The notes beneath the pieces are model-generated. The model was given only the letters and a program-made list of their open reading frames with translations, did no database searches and was not told where the DNA came from. This document shows, in pieces, positions 11,501 to 21,092 of a stretch of 64,000 nt of DNA (its first letter is position 1; each line of letters opens with the position of its first letter). The position numbers were made by a program, and so were the translations under genes. The stretch comes from Lodderomyces elongisporus (Eukaryota; Ascomycota; Pichiomycetes; Serinales; Debaryomycetaceae): the NCBI RefSeq assembly GCF_030384665.1, contig NC_083675.1, positions 740,001 through 804,000 of the forward strand, read 5' to 3'.

Positions 11501-12321
11501 GTTCGTTTGTCTGAAACTTTCTTCTTTTCAAGTCCAAAAGTAGAGAAATCAAAAGGAACAAGCCCCTCGACTTCGTCAGCATTGAATGGAACCTTAGCCG
11601 TGGATTCAGACGACTCTGGCACCTGTACATCCGGTTTTGCAAACGTACGTGTCTGGAGGGTACCATCCGAAAGATCATCCACTTCTGAGCCATCCACTTC
11701 ACTAGAATCCATATTGAACAAAACCAGCGATTTATCACCATCGTTTTTTTCACCATTTAAACCAGACTTTGAACTTAAGTTCACTCCTCTGCTAAATCCG
11801 GGAGGTATGTCAAATAAACCGTACTCGCTGCGATGAAGATTCAGTGTTGAGTCTTTAATCTCCCGATCTTGCGAAGCCTGCTGTATCAATCCGCCCGGTT
11901 GAAATGGAAGAAACCCCGTTTCTCCTCGCAAGCTCTGACTCTTGGATGTATAGTCCCTGTTCACGCTCAAAGATGTTGAAGCAGAAAAATTGGTCTCCTT
12001 CAAGTCTACTTCCTCTTGGTACCCAGATATCTGTCCATCTATCCCTGTTCTCTTGAACCTGTACTTGGTGCGATTGAGACTCGTGGGATTAGTGACCAAT
12101 CGATCGACAATTTCACTCTTGTCGTTATCCACTGATTCATCTCCTGCCAGTAAAAGGTTGAGTAGTTCCCAATTAAGCTCTGTTGTTGGAGTCAAAAAAT
12201 CGTCAACAATCTTTGCATTTCTCTCTGCCTCATTTACGTGATTAATGTCATTGACAATATTGGTATATGGATCTACACCCAATACGCCATCGGTTCCAGG
12301 CTCAATCTCCAGTATAATCAT
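8536..12321 (-). CDS. SKI2: Ski2, DEVH-box RNA helicase of the Ski complex
   Basis: Ski2 unwinds mRNA and feeds it to the cytoplasmic exosome for 3'-5' decay with Ski3 and Ski8. The 1261-residue length matches S. cerevisiae (1287). After a long N-terminal arm, the helicase core shows AHTSAGKT near 325-332 (motif I), DEVH near 416 (motif II), SATVPN (motif III) and QMSGRAGRRG near 728 (motif VI). The DSHCT-type C-terminal helical domain ends the protein. Between the RecA lobe motifs, at about 527-577, there is an RGG/SRGG-rich segment inside what should be the insertion region. The start is the first ATG. SKI2 is separated by about 175 bases from the convergent mL57-like gene. Confidence 0.95.
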   Translation of the reverse strand: MIILEIEPGTDGVLGVDPYTNIVNDINHVNEAERNAKIVDDFLTPTTELNWELLNLLLAGDESVDNDKSEIVDRLVTNPTSLNRTKYRFKRTGIDGQISGYQEEVDLKETNFSASTSLSVNRDYTSKSQSLRGETGFLPFQPGGLIQQASQDREIKDSTLNLHRSEYGLFDIPPGFSRGVNLSSKSGLNGEKNDGDKSLVLFNMDSSEVDGSEVDDLSDGTLQTRTFAKPDVQVPESSESTAKVPFNADEVEGLVPFDFSTFGLEKKKVSDKRTWAHVVDLDHKLEDFHELVPNMARTWPFELDVFQKEAVFHLEQGDSVFVAAHTSAGKTVVAEYAIAMAKRNMTKCIYTSPIKALSNQKFRDFKETFKDVDVGLITGDVQINPDANCLIMTTEILRSMLYRGADLIRDVEFVIFDEVHYVNDIDRGVVWEEVIIMLPDHVKYILLSATVPNTFEFANWVGRTKQKDIYVISTPKRPVPLEIYVSAKNKLFKVVDANRRFLENEFKAHKDVLEAGKAKKELPSTSMGLGSRGGPGGTARGGNRGGSRGGSRGGGQRGGVLASNRGNFSGPRRQGNDGPNKNTWPDLVHYLKLNSLLPAVIFVFSKKKCEEYADSLRGIDFCNSREKSEIHMFIDRAVSRLKKEDRELPQIMKIRDMLSRGIAVHHGGLLPIVKECIEILFAKTLVKVLFATETFAMGLNLPTRTVVFSSTRKHDGRSFRNLLPGEFTQMSGRAGRRGLDKTGTVIIMAYNDPLSPTDFKEVALGAPTKLLSQFRLTYNMILNLLRIEALKVEEMIKHSFSENSSQVLLPENQRRYDYLLGQLKDTELQQCLKCQLQGVEETCQLLFEYENTYGQCVVDIHKSPILKTQLLKTGRLVCFRDKSDITRVGFVMKSDSATDSILLLTFNHGKEYEAAAEKFKLPYVPIPGYLQRVFPKIRYNEGLKAVTVPYEHVIFIGRYSLKTPMFEVLDNKQEAVKEAGNQIGIISRLQNHFEESAFKHTKQLTLHDLCVQKDSILTDINDLHAFTCPDFKQHYNEYRKRYLINKEIEGLQRLISDENLDLLPDYEQRLDVLMTLGFIDPQHNVVLKGRVACEINSGWELILTELVLDNFLGDFEPAEIVALLSCFVYEGRTREEEPPLITPRLEEGKSKILKIADQLLKVFIEKRVLLTSEEEDFVESKRFALVNVVYEWANGLSFNEIMQMSVEAEGTIVRVITRLDEICREVKNAALIIGDSKLHLKMAEAQEKIKRDIVFCASLYL

Positions 12322-12863
12322 ATTTCAAATGCAGCGGTGGATTTTCCAATGATTTCACAACAGTTGGAATGATTATATCTTTTTGAAATTTTTCTATTCC
12401 CTATGTTCTTTGAATTACCGTTTGATTAATGTCATTTGAGGGGGGGTGGTATCCTAAAATTAAAAGCAAGTTTGCAACTGTTGCGAGAAAATTACAAACG
12501 ATTGCACAGGTCGTGCGCAAGTTTTCCACAAGACTAGCGGAAAAAGGAAGACTCCACACCACCATCGAACGAGCAGCGATTAGAACACAAGCTTTATCCA
12601 AGTACATACAAATATATATACCGTTTGCTTTCTTATTCTCTCTTTTTTTTGTTTTTAAGAGGATAAATAGTTTATGCTGAAACAAGAAAACATATAGTTT
12701 TCACATCACAAATTAACATATTCATTTGGCATTTGGCTTCCCTCCAATAGAAATTGTTTGAATAGCTAAATAAATTAAGGCGAAAATCAATCAAAAAGAA
12801 AGGAGAAGAAAACAAAGACGAAAACGAAGAAGAACATCAAAAAGAACAACCCTATTCCCGGCC
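12322..12863. other. Bidirectional promoter region of SKI2 and UBC9
   Basis: This is the divergent spacer between SKI2 and UBC9. It contains an 83-codon ATG-initiated open frame on the plus strand (12429-12680) with a hydrophobic C-terminal stretch. I do not recognise that frame and treat it as probably spurious. The last 80 bases before UBC9 are A/G-rich, as in many yeast 5' leaders. Confidence 0.5.
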
Positions 12864-13340
12864 ATGTCTCTCTGCAAAATAAGATTGCAAGAGGAAAGAA
12901 AACAGTGGAGGAAAGATCATCCTTTTGGTTTCTTTGCTAAACCAGTTAAAGGAGCCGATGGCTCATTGGACCTAACGTTATGGAGCGCCGGTATACCTGG
13001 TAAAGCAGGAACAATTTGGGAGGGTGGCGTCTATCCGATCAAGCTAGAATTTTCAGAAGAATACCCTTCCAAGCCACCTAGGGTCAGATTTCCAAGCGGC
13101 TTTTACCATCCCAACGTGTATCCCAGTGGCACTGTGTGTTTGAGTATATTGAACGAAGAGCAGGATTGGAAACCGGCAATTACTATGAAGCAGCTTTTAT
13201 TGGGTGTACAGGAATTGCTAGATACACCGAACCCAGAATCACCAGCCCAAGAACCAGCTTGGAAAGCGTTTAGTAATGATCGGCAGTCATATATAAAGAA
13301 AGTGAAGGAGCAAGCAAGAAAGTATACAACTATGGATTAA
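12864..13340 (+). CDS. UBC9: Ubc9, SUMO-conjugating E2 enzyme
   Basis: The 158-residue protein matches Ubc9 along its whole length. Ubc9 takes SUMO from the Aos1/Uba2 E1 and passes it to lysines in psiKxE motifs, mainly in the nucleus. The N-terminal helix [16 protein letters not shown] is the SUMO/E1-binding surface typical of Ubc9. The active-site Cys is residue 92 in GTVCLSIL, preceded by the YHPNVYPSG segment with the conserved HPN-type motif, and [12 protein letters not shown] follows. S. cerevisiae UBC9 has an intron near the start codon; here the frame is continuous from the ATG, and I see no branch point in it. Confidence 0.97.
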   Translation: MSLCKIRLQEERKQWRKDHPFGFFAKPVKGADGSLDLTLWSAGIPGKAGTIWEGGVYPIKLEFSEEYPSKPPRVRFPSGFYHPNVYPSGTVCLSILNEEQDWKPAITMKQLLLGVQELLDTPNPESPAQEPAWKAFSNDRQSYIKKVKEQARKYTTMD

Positions 13341-13800
13341 CCCATTGGTGTTACAGTGGTCGTAGAGGCGGAGAACTTACCGATAGCATTAGCAGTTAAA
13401 GGGAATATGTAATATTATCAAGTCTAGGTATAGCAATAAATACAATGTGTTTTTTTTTTCATTTTTCATTTTTCATTTTTCATTTTTCATTTTTCATTTT
13501 TCATTTTTCATTTTTCATTTTTCATTTTTCATTTTTCATTTTTCATTTTTCATTTTTCATTTTTCATTTTTCATTTTTCATTTTTCATTTTTATTTCCTT
13601 TTTCCTTTTTCCTTTTTTATCTTTTTCCAATTCATTCTTTATTCTTCATATTTTAATTTTTTCAAATTTTTCATTTATACTCTTGACATTTTGAGTGGTC
13701 GGTTAGTCATTTTATTCCTTTTTCCTTTTTCTTCTCTCCTTGTTTTTTTTTCTTTCTTTTCTTTTTATTCACTTTCCAGTCATTATATTTACCATATAGA
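13341..13800. other. Convergent 3' region of UBC9 and FBP26
   Basis: This holds the CATTTTT array and then T-rich sequence with TTTTCC(T) blocks to about 13770. It should contain the terminators of both neighbours. I see no gene in it. Confidence 0.6.
13460..13592. repeat. Perfect 19-copy tandem repeat of CATTTTT
   Basis: Cytosines occur exactly every 7 bases from 13460 to 13586, giving 19 uninterrupted copies of the 7-bp unit CATTTTT. The array lies about 120 bases after the UBC9 stop and 200 bases before the end of the convergent FBP26 gene. It creates overlapping open frames in two phases that are artefacts of the repeat. The lack of any variant copy suggests recent expansion or homogenisation. 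Confidence 0.95.
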
Positions 13801-15168
13801 CTAAGCAGAGCTGCTATTCTTGATCAAATCTCTGCTTTTAAACACATTTTCACTGGACTTTGACTCACCAAGTTGGGAGGTTCCTTTTTCTTTATAGGTG
13901 CTAACTGCAGGGATATCTGCCTTGATCCTGCTCACCAATGTTGAGTATGCTCTGGGCTCTAGCTTGATCAATGTATGCAAGGGTATTGACATCCAAGGAC
14001 TTTCTTCTTGAGGCACATTCATGAAATAAGCATACAAACAACGTAACACGGCTTGGTGGGTTATAATAAGAATATTTTCCTGTCTTTCCAATTCCATAAT
14101 GATTGGTTCTAGCCTAATAACAATATCTCTGTATGACTCTCCCCCACGATACCTATACTCATACTTATCGTCATCTCTGGCTTTGAAGTCTTCGGGGTAG
14201 TTGACTTCAATCTCCTCGTAAGTCATTCCGTCGCATTCACCAGCATCTAATTCATCCAATGCTTTCCATTGCAATTTCTTATACGGTAAGAAAGATGCCG
14301 TTTGTTGTGTACGCTTGAGAGTTGAGGTCCATACTGTAAGGTTTGTATGCTGGAGGTCTTCACCAAGAGACTTGAGCACCAACTCGGGAAGCTTCTTTGC
14401 ATACTTCCACCCGCGCTCGGACAAGTTGGCATCGCCGCCAATCTGGCCTGTCAAATTGAACTCTGATTCACCATGTCTTGAAAGCCATATACTTCGAGGC
14501 TTTATGTGCAAGTTCATGACGTAGTAGACAATTCTACTTTCCAAGTACGTCTCAATACGGTTCAAGATTATTTGCGCATTAACATTGACCAATTTGATGA
14601 ATGACAAATTGGCATCCTTGACAGAGTCCATGGTCTCGTATACCGTTTCGTAAAGTTCAATTCGTTTCAAAAAGTCTTTAGTGGCAAACTCGCTTGATTT
14701 TTCAACATAATCAGGAGAAGTAGTCTTTACATCTGCGATGTTTTGGAGGATCAATTCTTTATCGTCACACCAGCTCTCTAAAAACATTGGCTCGATGTGG
14801 TTTTCACGACAAAGACGCAAAATCATATCTCTTCTCTTGCGAGTCGAATTCGTAGCATCTAGAATACCAACAACTCCATTCTCTTCCAGGAACCATTTCA
14901 TCATGTCGATGATAGCAGTATCAATCGCTTGCTTTCGGTAGTTTAATCCCTCTGGGTTTTGAGGGTCAAAAAAATCAGCATTAATGACAGTATCCTTGGC
15001 CACTTCTCTTCTATATGATCCAACGTTGAAACACTTGGATTTGATCGACAACCATGACAAGTAGCGCACAATCTTTTGCGAGATAAGCGATTTTCCACGT
15101 GCCGGTAGCCCAACCATTACCACACAGACTCTGACATTTTCGACATGCGATATAGAATAAACCGGCAT
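13801..15168 (-). CDS. FBP26: Fructose-2,6-bisphosphatase / 6-phosphofructo-2-kinase (Fbp26-like)
   Basis: This bifunctional-type enzyme sets the level of fructose 2,6-bisphosphate, the activator of phosphofructokinase and inhibitor of fructose-1,6-bisphosphatase. The 455-residue length equals S. cerevisiae Fbp26 (452) and is far shorter than Pfk26 or Pfk27-type variants with extensions. The N-terminal kinase domain has the P-loop GLPARGKS at about 19-26. The C-terminal histidine-phosphatase domain has RHGE at about 229-232, with the phosphorylated His present, and a second His in THQAVLRCLYAY near 368. Because both catalytic His residues are intact, bisphosphatase activity is expected. Whether the kinase half is active cannot be told from motifs alone. 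Confidence 0.92.
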   Translation of the reverse strand: MPVYSISHVENVRVCVVMVGLPARGKSLISQKIVRYLSWLSIKSKCFNVGSYRREVAKDTVINADFFDPQNPEGLNYRKQAIDTAIIDMMKWFLEENGVVGILDATNSTRKRRDMILRLCRENHIEPMFLESWCDDKELILQNIADVKTTSPDYVEKSSEFATKDFLKRIELYETVYETMDSVKDANLSFIKLVNVNAQIILNRIETYLESRIVYYVMNLHIKPRSIWLSRHGESEFNLTGQIGGDANLSERGWKYAKKLPELVLKSLGEDLQHTNLTVWTSTLKRTQQTASFLPYKKLQWKALDELDAGECDGMTYEEIEVNYPEDFKARDDDKYEYRYRGGESYRDIVIRLEPIIMELERQENILIITHQAVLRCLYAYFMNVPQEESPWMSIPLHTLIKLEPRAYSTLVSRIKADIPAVSTYKEKGTSQLGESKSSENVFKSRDLIKNSSSA

Positions 15169-16079
15169 ATTATATTGAGAAGATGACTTGAACTAGCTTA
15201 GAGTTGGAAACGATTAGTAGTGTTTTCCTTATATATATATTACTATGTTGATTGAGCCGTAAAAAAACAGTAAAGTGTAGTGGCTTGTATATTTGTCCGT
15301 TTATATGTTTGCAACTATGTTTATTTGTTTTCGTATGATGTGTCACGATATTATATGAAACGTCAAGCAGAGTTCAATCAAATAAAGTTGAGTTGAGTCG
15401 TAAATGTGTGTATATATTTGTATGTTTGTGTGTTTGTGTGTGTGTGTATGAAGAAGGAAGAAGGAGGGATTACCAAGAGATAATGTATTTTTTATTTGAA
15501 TCGACTTGCCTTGATTTGAAATGTATGTTGAAGTACAAGCTGTGCCTAAATCGGTGTGCGTGAGTAAGTGGGTGTGTGAGTGGGTAAGTGGGTGAGTGAG
15601 TGAGTGAGTGAGTGTGTGTGGGGTCGATGAAAAGTTTTGTTATGATGTACTTATCTATGCTTGATAGATATATATTCAGTAATTGTTGATATATGTATTT
15701 ATCTAAGTAAACACTTGATGTACTTTAGTAATGTTGGTGGGGACTATAAAGGAATATAGGAGGTTATGGAAGATTACGGAATATATTTGGTAAGTTAAGC
15801 AATCTCCAGATTTTAGATCGTTTCCAGAAAAGCTCCTCCTTGGTCTTTTGAGCTTTTGATTTGTACTTCATTTTATTTTTATTTTTATTTTTATTTTTAT
15901 TTTTTTTATTTTTTTTATCTTTCATTTTTAGTTTTTTAATTTTTTACTTAATTTTTTTTGCTTTGGTTCACACACGGCACAAGACTAGACAGGTTATTAA
16001 TAGTCTAGGTTTTATAATCTCACTCTAATCAAGCACCCAAAAGAAAAGTAGGATAACCTCAGCAACTAGCGACAATAGC
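15169..16079. other. Divergent promoter region of FBP26 and SSY5
   Basis: About 900 bases between two divergent genes. It contains TG-rich microsatellites at 15405-15450, a GTGAGTGA array at about 15560-15620 and (ATTTTT/ATTTTTTT)n at about 15870-15935. No gene is recognised. Both neighbours are nutrient-related. Confidence 0.6.
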
Positions 16080-16272
16080 ATGAAACGAATAGGGAGGTTT
16101 TCCAAATCACAGGGCGAACGTGATGGCGAAGGTGAGAATCAGGATGTGAGCCGCAAGAGCTTAGAAAACAAAGGACTCCAGCCAAGTAGAAGCAATCACT
16201 CGGGAGAGTCTCAAGATTCACTTCGGGAGCTCAGACCGATCTTTGGAGGTCAAAATGCGACAACAACTGCAG

Positions 16273-16304
<32 letters not shown>

Positions 16305-18707
16305 GCGATTGGAATGGGAATGGGGATGGGGATGTACGATAGCTCTTTGAATTTGAATCCAAGTATTCTGAATGCACCTTTGGAAAGTGTTTTACAAACT
16401 AGTCAAGCATCTGCACTGAAGGGTGGAAACTCACTTTTTTCGAGCAAACAATCATTCTCCACTAAGCAATCATCGTATCAGAATAGTGCTCCACATAGCA
16501 AGAAAAGCTTTGGCGATTTCGGCCAAGCTTTGCAGACATTGAACATAGTTGAAGGATCAACGGCATCAAAGGAAAAGGATGAAGGGTACTCAGTTGTTGA
16601 TGAGTTACGCCAGCTCAGCCAGGATCTTGCATATATTATGCACCAGTTGAACAACTCATCAGTGAACTTGTCGACTGCAGTGATGAACCTGATAGATTGC
16701 TTTAAAAGTTTTTCAACAAGCTATCGTGCGGTGCCAACGATATCTGCCGCAACAAAAGAAAAGAGAACAAGAACTGTAGGTGATGCTGAAACTGAAATCG
16801 AAACAGAAACTATATCTAAAAATGAAAATAAAAATAAAAATGAAAATGAAAATGAAAATGAGTTCCAGACTGAAGTGATGGCATACAACAATTTGGATTT
16901 GAGGAAGATCATCAAGATCTACCTCCAGTATCATGATGATCTTTTGCAAAATGAAGTATACATCAAGCTCAAACTATTGTTGATGAAGCACTTTAATGAT
17001 TTTGCATCAAAATTTGACGACGAAGCGAAGTCTTCAACAGTACTCATCAAACCAAGATATTATGCCGTTGGTTCAGGGGATCACGGCCCATTTCCTGGAG
17101 AAGATTCGGTTGCAACTATTATGGATAGAATAGCCCAAGTCAACTTGGCATCAAAGGACCAGAATGGTTCATTTATTGCGCCAGTGCTCAGGGGAGTCAC
17201 CTCCAAATTGCGCATTTTGTGTTTATACTTTGGTCTCCCTGATCCACAAGAAAACCATCAGAAAGTCATTAGCGGAATCAGTGAGTTATACGACGACATA
17301 CACGTTGTTATTGCTAAAAACCGTATAGAACTTGCATCTGCATCAGTGGAAACATCTATTAAGCTGAACAATGTACCACCAGTACAAAAGATCCAACACC
17401 ATCAACATAGCCAGAAGGGCTATGACCAACATTTATCACATTCACATAAGCAGCAGCAGCACCACCACCAGCAGCAACAGCAGCAACAGCAACAGGGTTT
17501 CCCAGTTCAAAAATTCAAACTTCCATTTAGAGTGCCAGTGGATCCTCTTCAGCCACCGATGTCAATGTCAATGTCGACTGAAAATTCGCTCAAAACATCA
17601 GGCACTGTAGGTGGATATATATACCCCAAGATAGATATCAAGAAACAACCAAATCTCAAGAGTTATGCGGCCTCAAAGTTTGCATTGTCGTGTGGCCATG
17701 TTTGCCTTGATCCACATAGTCCATCAACCTATCCAAATATTGCTGTGCCCTCGGCAGCGTTAATAGGGATGTACAAGCAGGCCTTGTTGGCACAATACGA
17801 AAGAGTGAAGGGGTCTATGAAGGACACGGAGGTGGCATACAAAGCGGTTCTTGGTGAGTTGGAGGAGATGTTTCCATCTAAGAATGTTAAAGTAAACATG
17901 GACAATATACAAGAACGGGAACTTGGTAGAAACTTGCCTAGACATAAATTTGGCCAGATTATATGGGGTGAAAGAACCTTGATAGAGGTACTGCAAACAC
18001 CAAACGCGGTGAGCGGGCTCACCGAACGCAAATTGTCCGACTTGGCAATTATTAAAGTCAATAAGCATATGAAATGCTCAGCAAACTATTTGGGCGATGA
18101 CGTGCTGTTCAATGAGTACGATCCTAGCTTGATCTTTGAAAACCTTTATGTTCGTAAAGTGCTTAACTTGAAGCGATACGAGCCCAAACCTATCAACGAA
18201 GCTGTGAAGGATATTGATTCACAAGTGTCTTCTTTTGAGGAAACTGAAAACTTGCATGGCCTTGAAGTTTTCAAATACGGATCGACAACGAAATACACAA
18301 GAGGTAATTTGAATGGCATCAAACTCGTTTACTGGCTAGACGGTGAGATGCATTCGCTGGAGTTTATAGTCAATTCTAGCGACATGACGTCGGTATTTGC
18401 CAGTGGAGGTGATAGCGGAAGCTGGATTATGAGTAAGTTGCAGGACATTAATCCTAACGAGCAAGGATTGGGTGTCTTGGGGATGTTGCATTCGTATGAC
18501 GGAGAGTTTAAGCAGTTTGGCTTGTTCACGCCAATGTGCGAGATTCTATCACGGTTGAAAGAGGTGACAAACATCGAATGGGGCATCGTGGGAGCACAAG
18601 ACTACAAAGGCGAAGGCAGAGACGGTGAGGGAGACGAGAATGAAGACGAATACTTTGTTAATGCCGGTGGTGAGAGAAGTAATGAGTATGACAGTGACGT
18701 TGAATAG
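16080..18707 (+). CDS. SSY5: Ssy5, endoprotease of the SPS amino-acid sensor
   Basis: Ssy5 is a chymotrypsin-like protease. When the Ssy1 sensor detects external amino acids, it cleaves the inhibitory N-termini of Stp1/Stp2 so that these factors enter the nucleus and induce permeases. The 875-residue protein has a long prodomain and a C-terminal catalytic domain: FALSCGHVCLDP places the catalytic His at 540, and GGDSGSW places the nucleophile Ser at 779 (Asp778 precedes it). The prodomain carries an Ala/Thr run near 62-80, GMGMGM near 82, an alternating Glu/Asn/Lys run near 240-262 and a His/Gln tract near 445-480. These explain the excess over S. cerevisiae Ssy5 (699). Self-cleavage between prodomain and catalytic domain is known for the family; the site cannot be read here. 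Confidence 0.9.
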
Positions 18708-19126
18708 GTGTTTGGTTGAATATAGGTTTCTGTATTTTAAAGTATAGTTCAGCTCTAGTTTTTAAGTGTTTAAAGTATTTGAAATATCACGAGTGTGTGT
18801 GTGTGTGTTTTTCATATCTTTGAATGCTTTAGTTCCCTTGATTCTGTCGCATGTATTTCCTTTCCTCTCTCTCTCTATATATATATATATGCATTCTTTT
18901 GGTTGTTTACTTTTCACTGTTTCGTATTTCACATATCAATCTCATCCAGCAGACAAATTTGACTTTGCACTTGAAAAAAACACAAAGCGCGGTGTCACAC
19001 ACTGCGAACTTAACCTATTGCAATAGTATACTCAGGCTAACCCAAGAGAAATCAATTTTCAATTCAAACTACAAAACGGTATAAGCAACAGCAGAAAAAG
19101 CACCAGCAATATAAATAGACTTTATC
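18708..19126. other. Spacer between SSY5 and the spliced 99-aa gene
   Basis: This AT-rich spacer between genes on the same strand carries a GT run near 18795-18810 and CT/TA runs at 18865-18892. I recognise no RNA gene. Confidence 0.55.
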
Positions 19127-19496
19127 ATGTCAGCACGTGGAGGCAAAATTGTTATTGCTAGTGTGGCAGTAGTAGCGTCGTGGTTTTTTGGAGTAAATTT
19201 TTGGAAGCCTCTAGTCATGTATGTATATCAAACTAGCACACGCCAAGGGAGTGATACTCAAGAGAATACTAACAAGATTATCGTAAAGTGAGCAGTTACA
19301 CAAGGATGGCAATCTACGTGACGATGTTGCCTATGTCAAGACAACGGATGAGATGGACTCATGGACAGATTTGAGAAACAAATGGAAGGCATTTGTCGAT
19401 CCCCAGCACAACTTTTCGGAGGCCGACAAGCAAAGTTTGGAGAAATTGAAGGAACATTTGCAAGAAAATAAGCCTACTGAAAAGACCGACAAGTAA
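19127..19496 (+). CDS. Small membrane protein, probably mitochondrial, with one intron
   Basis: Exons 19127-19218 and 19289-19496 join to 99 residues. The intron (70 bases) has a canonical GTATGT donor at 19219, a perfect TACTAAC branch site at 19267-19273 and an AAG acceptor ending at 19288. Splicing after the second base of codon 31 gives the junction KPLVIEQLHKDGNLRDD, which reads smoothly; without splicing the frame stops at TGA. The N-terminus (MSARGGK) is basic and followed by a hydrophobic segment at about 8-25, then a soluble Lys/Glu-rich tail. This looks like a single-pass inner-membrane protein of the small assembly-factor type. I do not recognise it with certainty. Yeast Ecm19 is one candidate to test. 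Confidence 0.72.
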
Positions 19497-21092
19497 TCAA
19501 CAAGAGACTTTTCAGGTACATTTAAATCCACTTGACGGATTATAAGGAGTCATGATGGTCAGGTATTTGGTGTTGTCCCGATTGCTAGTGTGATACCCCA
19601 CCCCTTTTCATAGCCTTATGCCATTTTACTTTTCAAGACTGGTATTGAAGTTTGATTTATTTTGTTGTTGGTGTGAACTCCTCCTTTTCTGCTTTCTTTT
19701 CTATTTTTTTTTTGTTTTTGGACAATTTCAATCAAGATTTGCTTGGAAGATATTACCGTTTAATAGACTTTGGGGGATCATCACCTCAGTATATCGGTGT
19801 GATTGGGGTCTGTTTGTTCTTTTTTTCTTTTTTAGAAAAGAATTGTTCTGCCTTTTTGTATATAGATTATTGGCCCAATAAACAAATACACAAATCGCCA
19901 CTATGGTTTTTGATCTTCCTGGAGATATAATAGCAAACATTACTTTAAAAAAAGACTTTCTATAACACTGTGAATAGGGGCAAAAAATATAAGAAAGAAA
20001 CATAGAAAAAGGGTTGCAAGCTAAATTGATGTTAATGTTTGTACTTCCATCTAAAAATTGTGTTTTTTTTTTTCATTTTGGCAATTGATTCAAGGATTCA
20101 CATCTCCACTCTATTTTGCCAAATAAGTTACTCTTTAGATGTAAGTCTAACACCGTATTGACCAAACTTTGGGCAAACTCCAAGCAATTTCTTTGTACCA
20201 GCTTTGAGGTTCCATAATGAGACGCTCTAATCAAGTAAAAGAAGAGGAGAATACAAATATGAAATAAAAAAGAAATAAAGAGAGAGAGAGATGAAGATGA
20301 AGACGAAGACGAGTAGGAAGAGGAAGAATAAATTATGTGTTTGTTTGTATGTTTGAAAGTACAAATCACAATATATGATTTAGGTACGTGTGTGAGCTAG
20401 CTTACAGGCTTCGCAATATAGCAATCACACATCTCTCAAAATAAATTAAGGTGATCTTGATGATTAGTGTCAGCTACTGGTGCACTAAATAACCCTGCTG
20501 AGTTGTATGTTTACCCAGCTACCCTTCTGTGGCATGTTGTTTTTTTTTGCCTTTTTTTATTAATATTATTACTCTTCATTCACCCCCCCTTCCTCCGCTC
20601 CATTCTGCTGGTACTTCTTTCGTACTGACAATACCACCAAAAATTCTTGATTCCCCCCTCCTCTTATTCCTCCTCCCCCTTCTTCTCCAACACTTTCATC
20701 ATCGTCGTCATCATCATCATCCACACTTTTTCTCTCTCAATTAGTATATTCTATTGGTTGCAAAAAAGAACATTGCAAAGCGTGAGTTGGTGTTTTTGCA
20801 ATATTGTTTTTTTCTGTACTTTTTTTTAAAATCGTTTCTTCTTCATTTTCTTCAATTTTATTTTTCTTCTCGTTCACTTCTAAAGTTTCTTGCCTTTTCT
20901 TTTTTGTGAAAGGTTTACCACTCCGATGACTTTGAGATCGTATACTAGAAAAAAAAAAGGAAGAGACCAAACAAAACAAAACAAGGCAAAACAAAGCAAA
21001 TCGATCGTGCTGCTAAGAACTTTGTACAGATACCTTGAACTAAATTCTGCAGCCGAATCACACTCACATAGTTCACTTTGGGTATAATAAAG
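19497..21092. other. Long spacer upstream of SYO1
   Basis: About 1.6 kb. It contains T-rich blocks and a TC-type purine/pyrimidine stretch near 20278-20335, with GAAGAC/GATGAA repeats on the plus strand. A minus-strand segment near 20140-20235 looks coding-like but has no credible start. TCATCATCG triplets occur near 20697-20722. The last 100 bases precede the SYO1 ATG. No RNA gene recognised. Confidence 0.5.

Noticed and set aside
13445..13804. Two overlapping Phe/His/Ser-rich frames
   Set aside because: They are produced by the 7-bp CATTTTT array, which is open in several phases.
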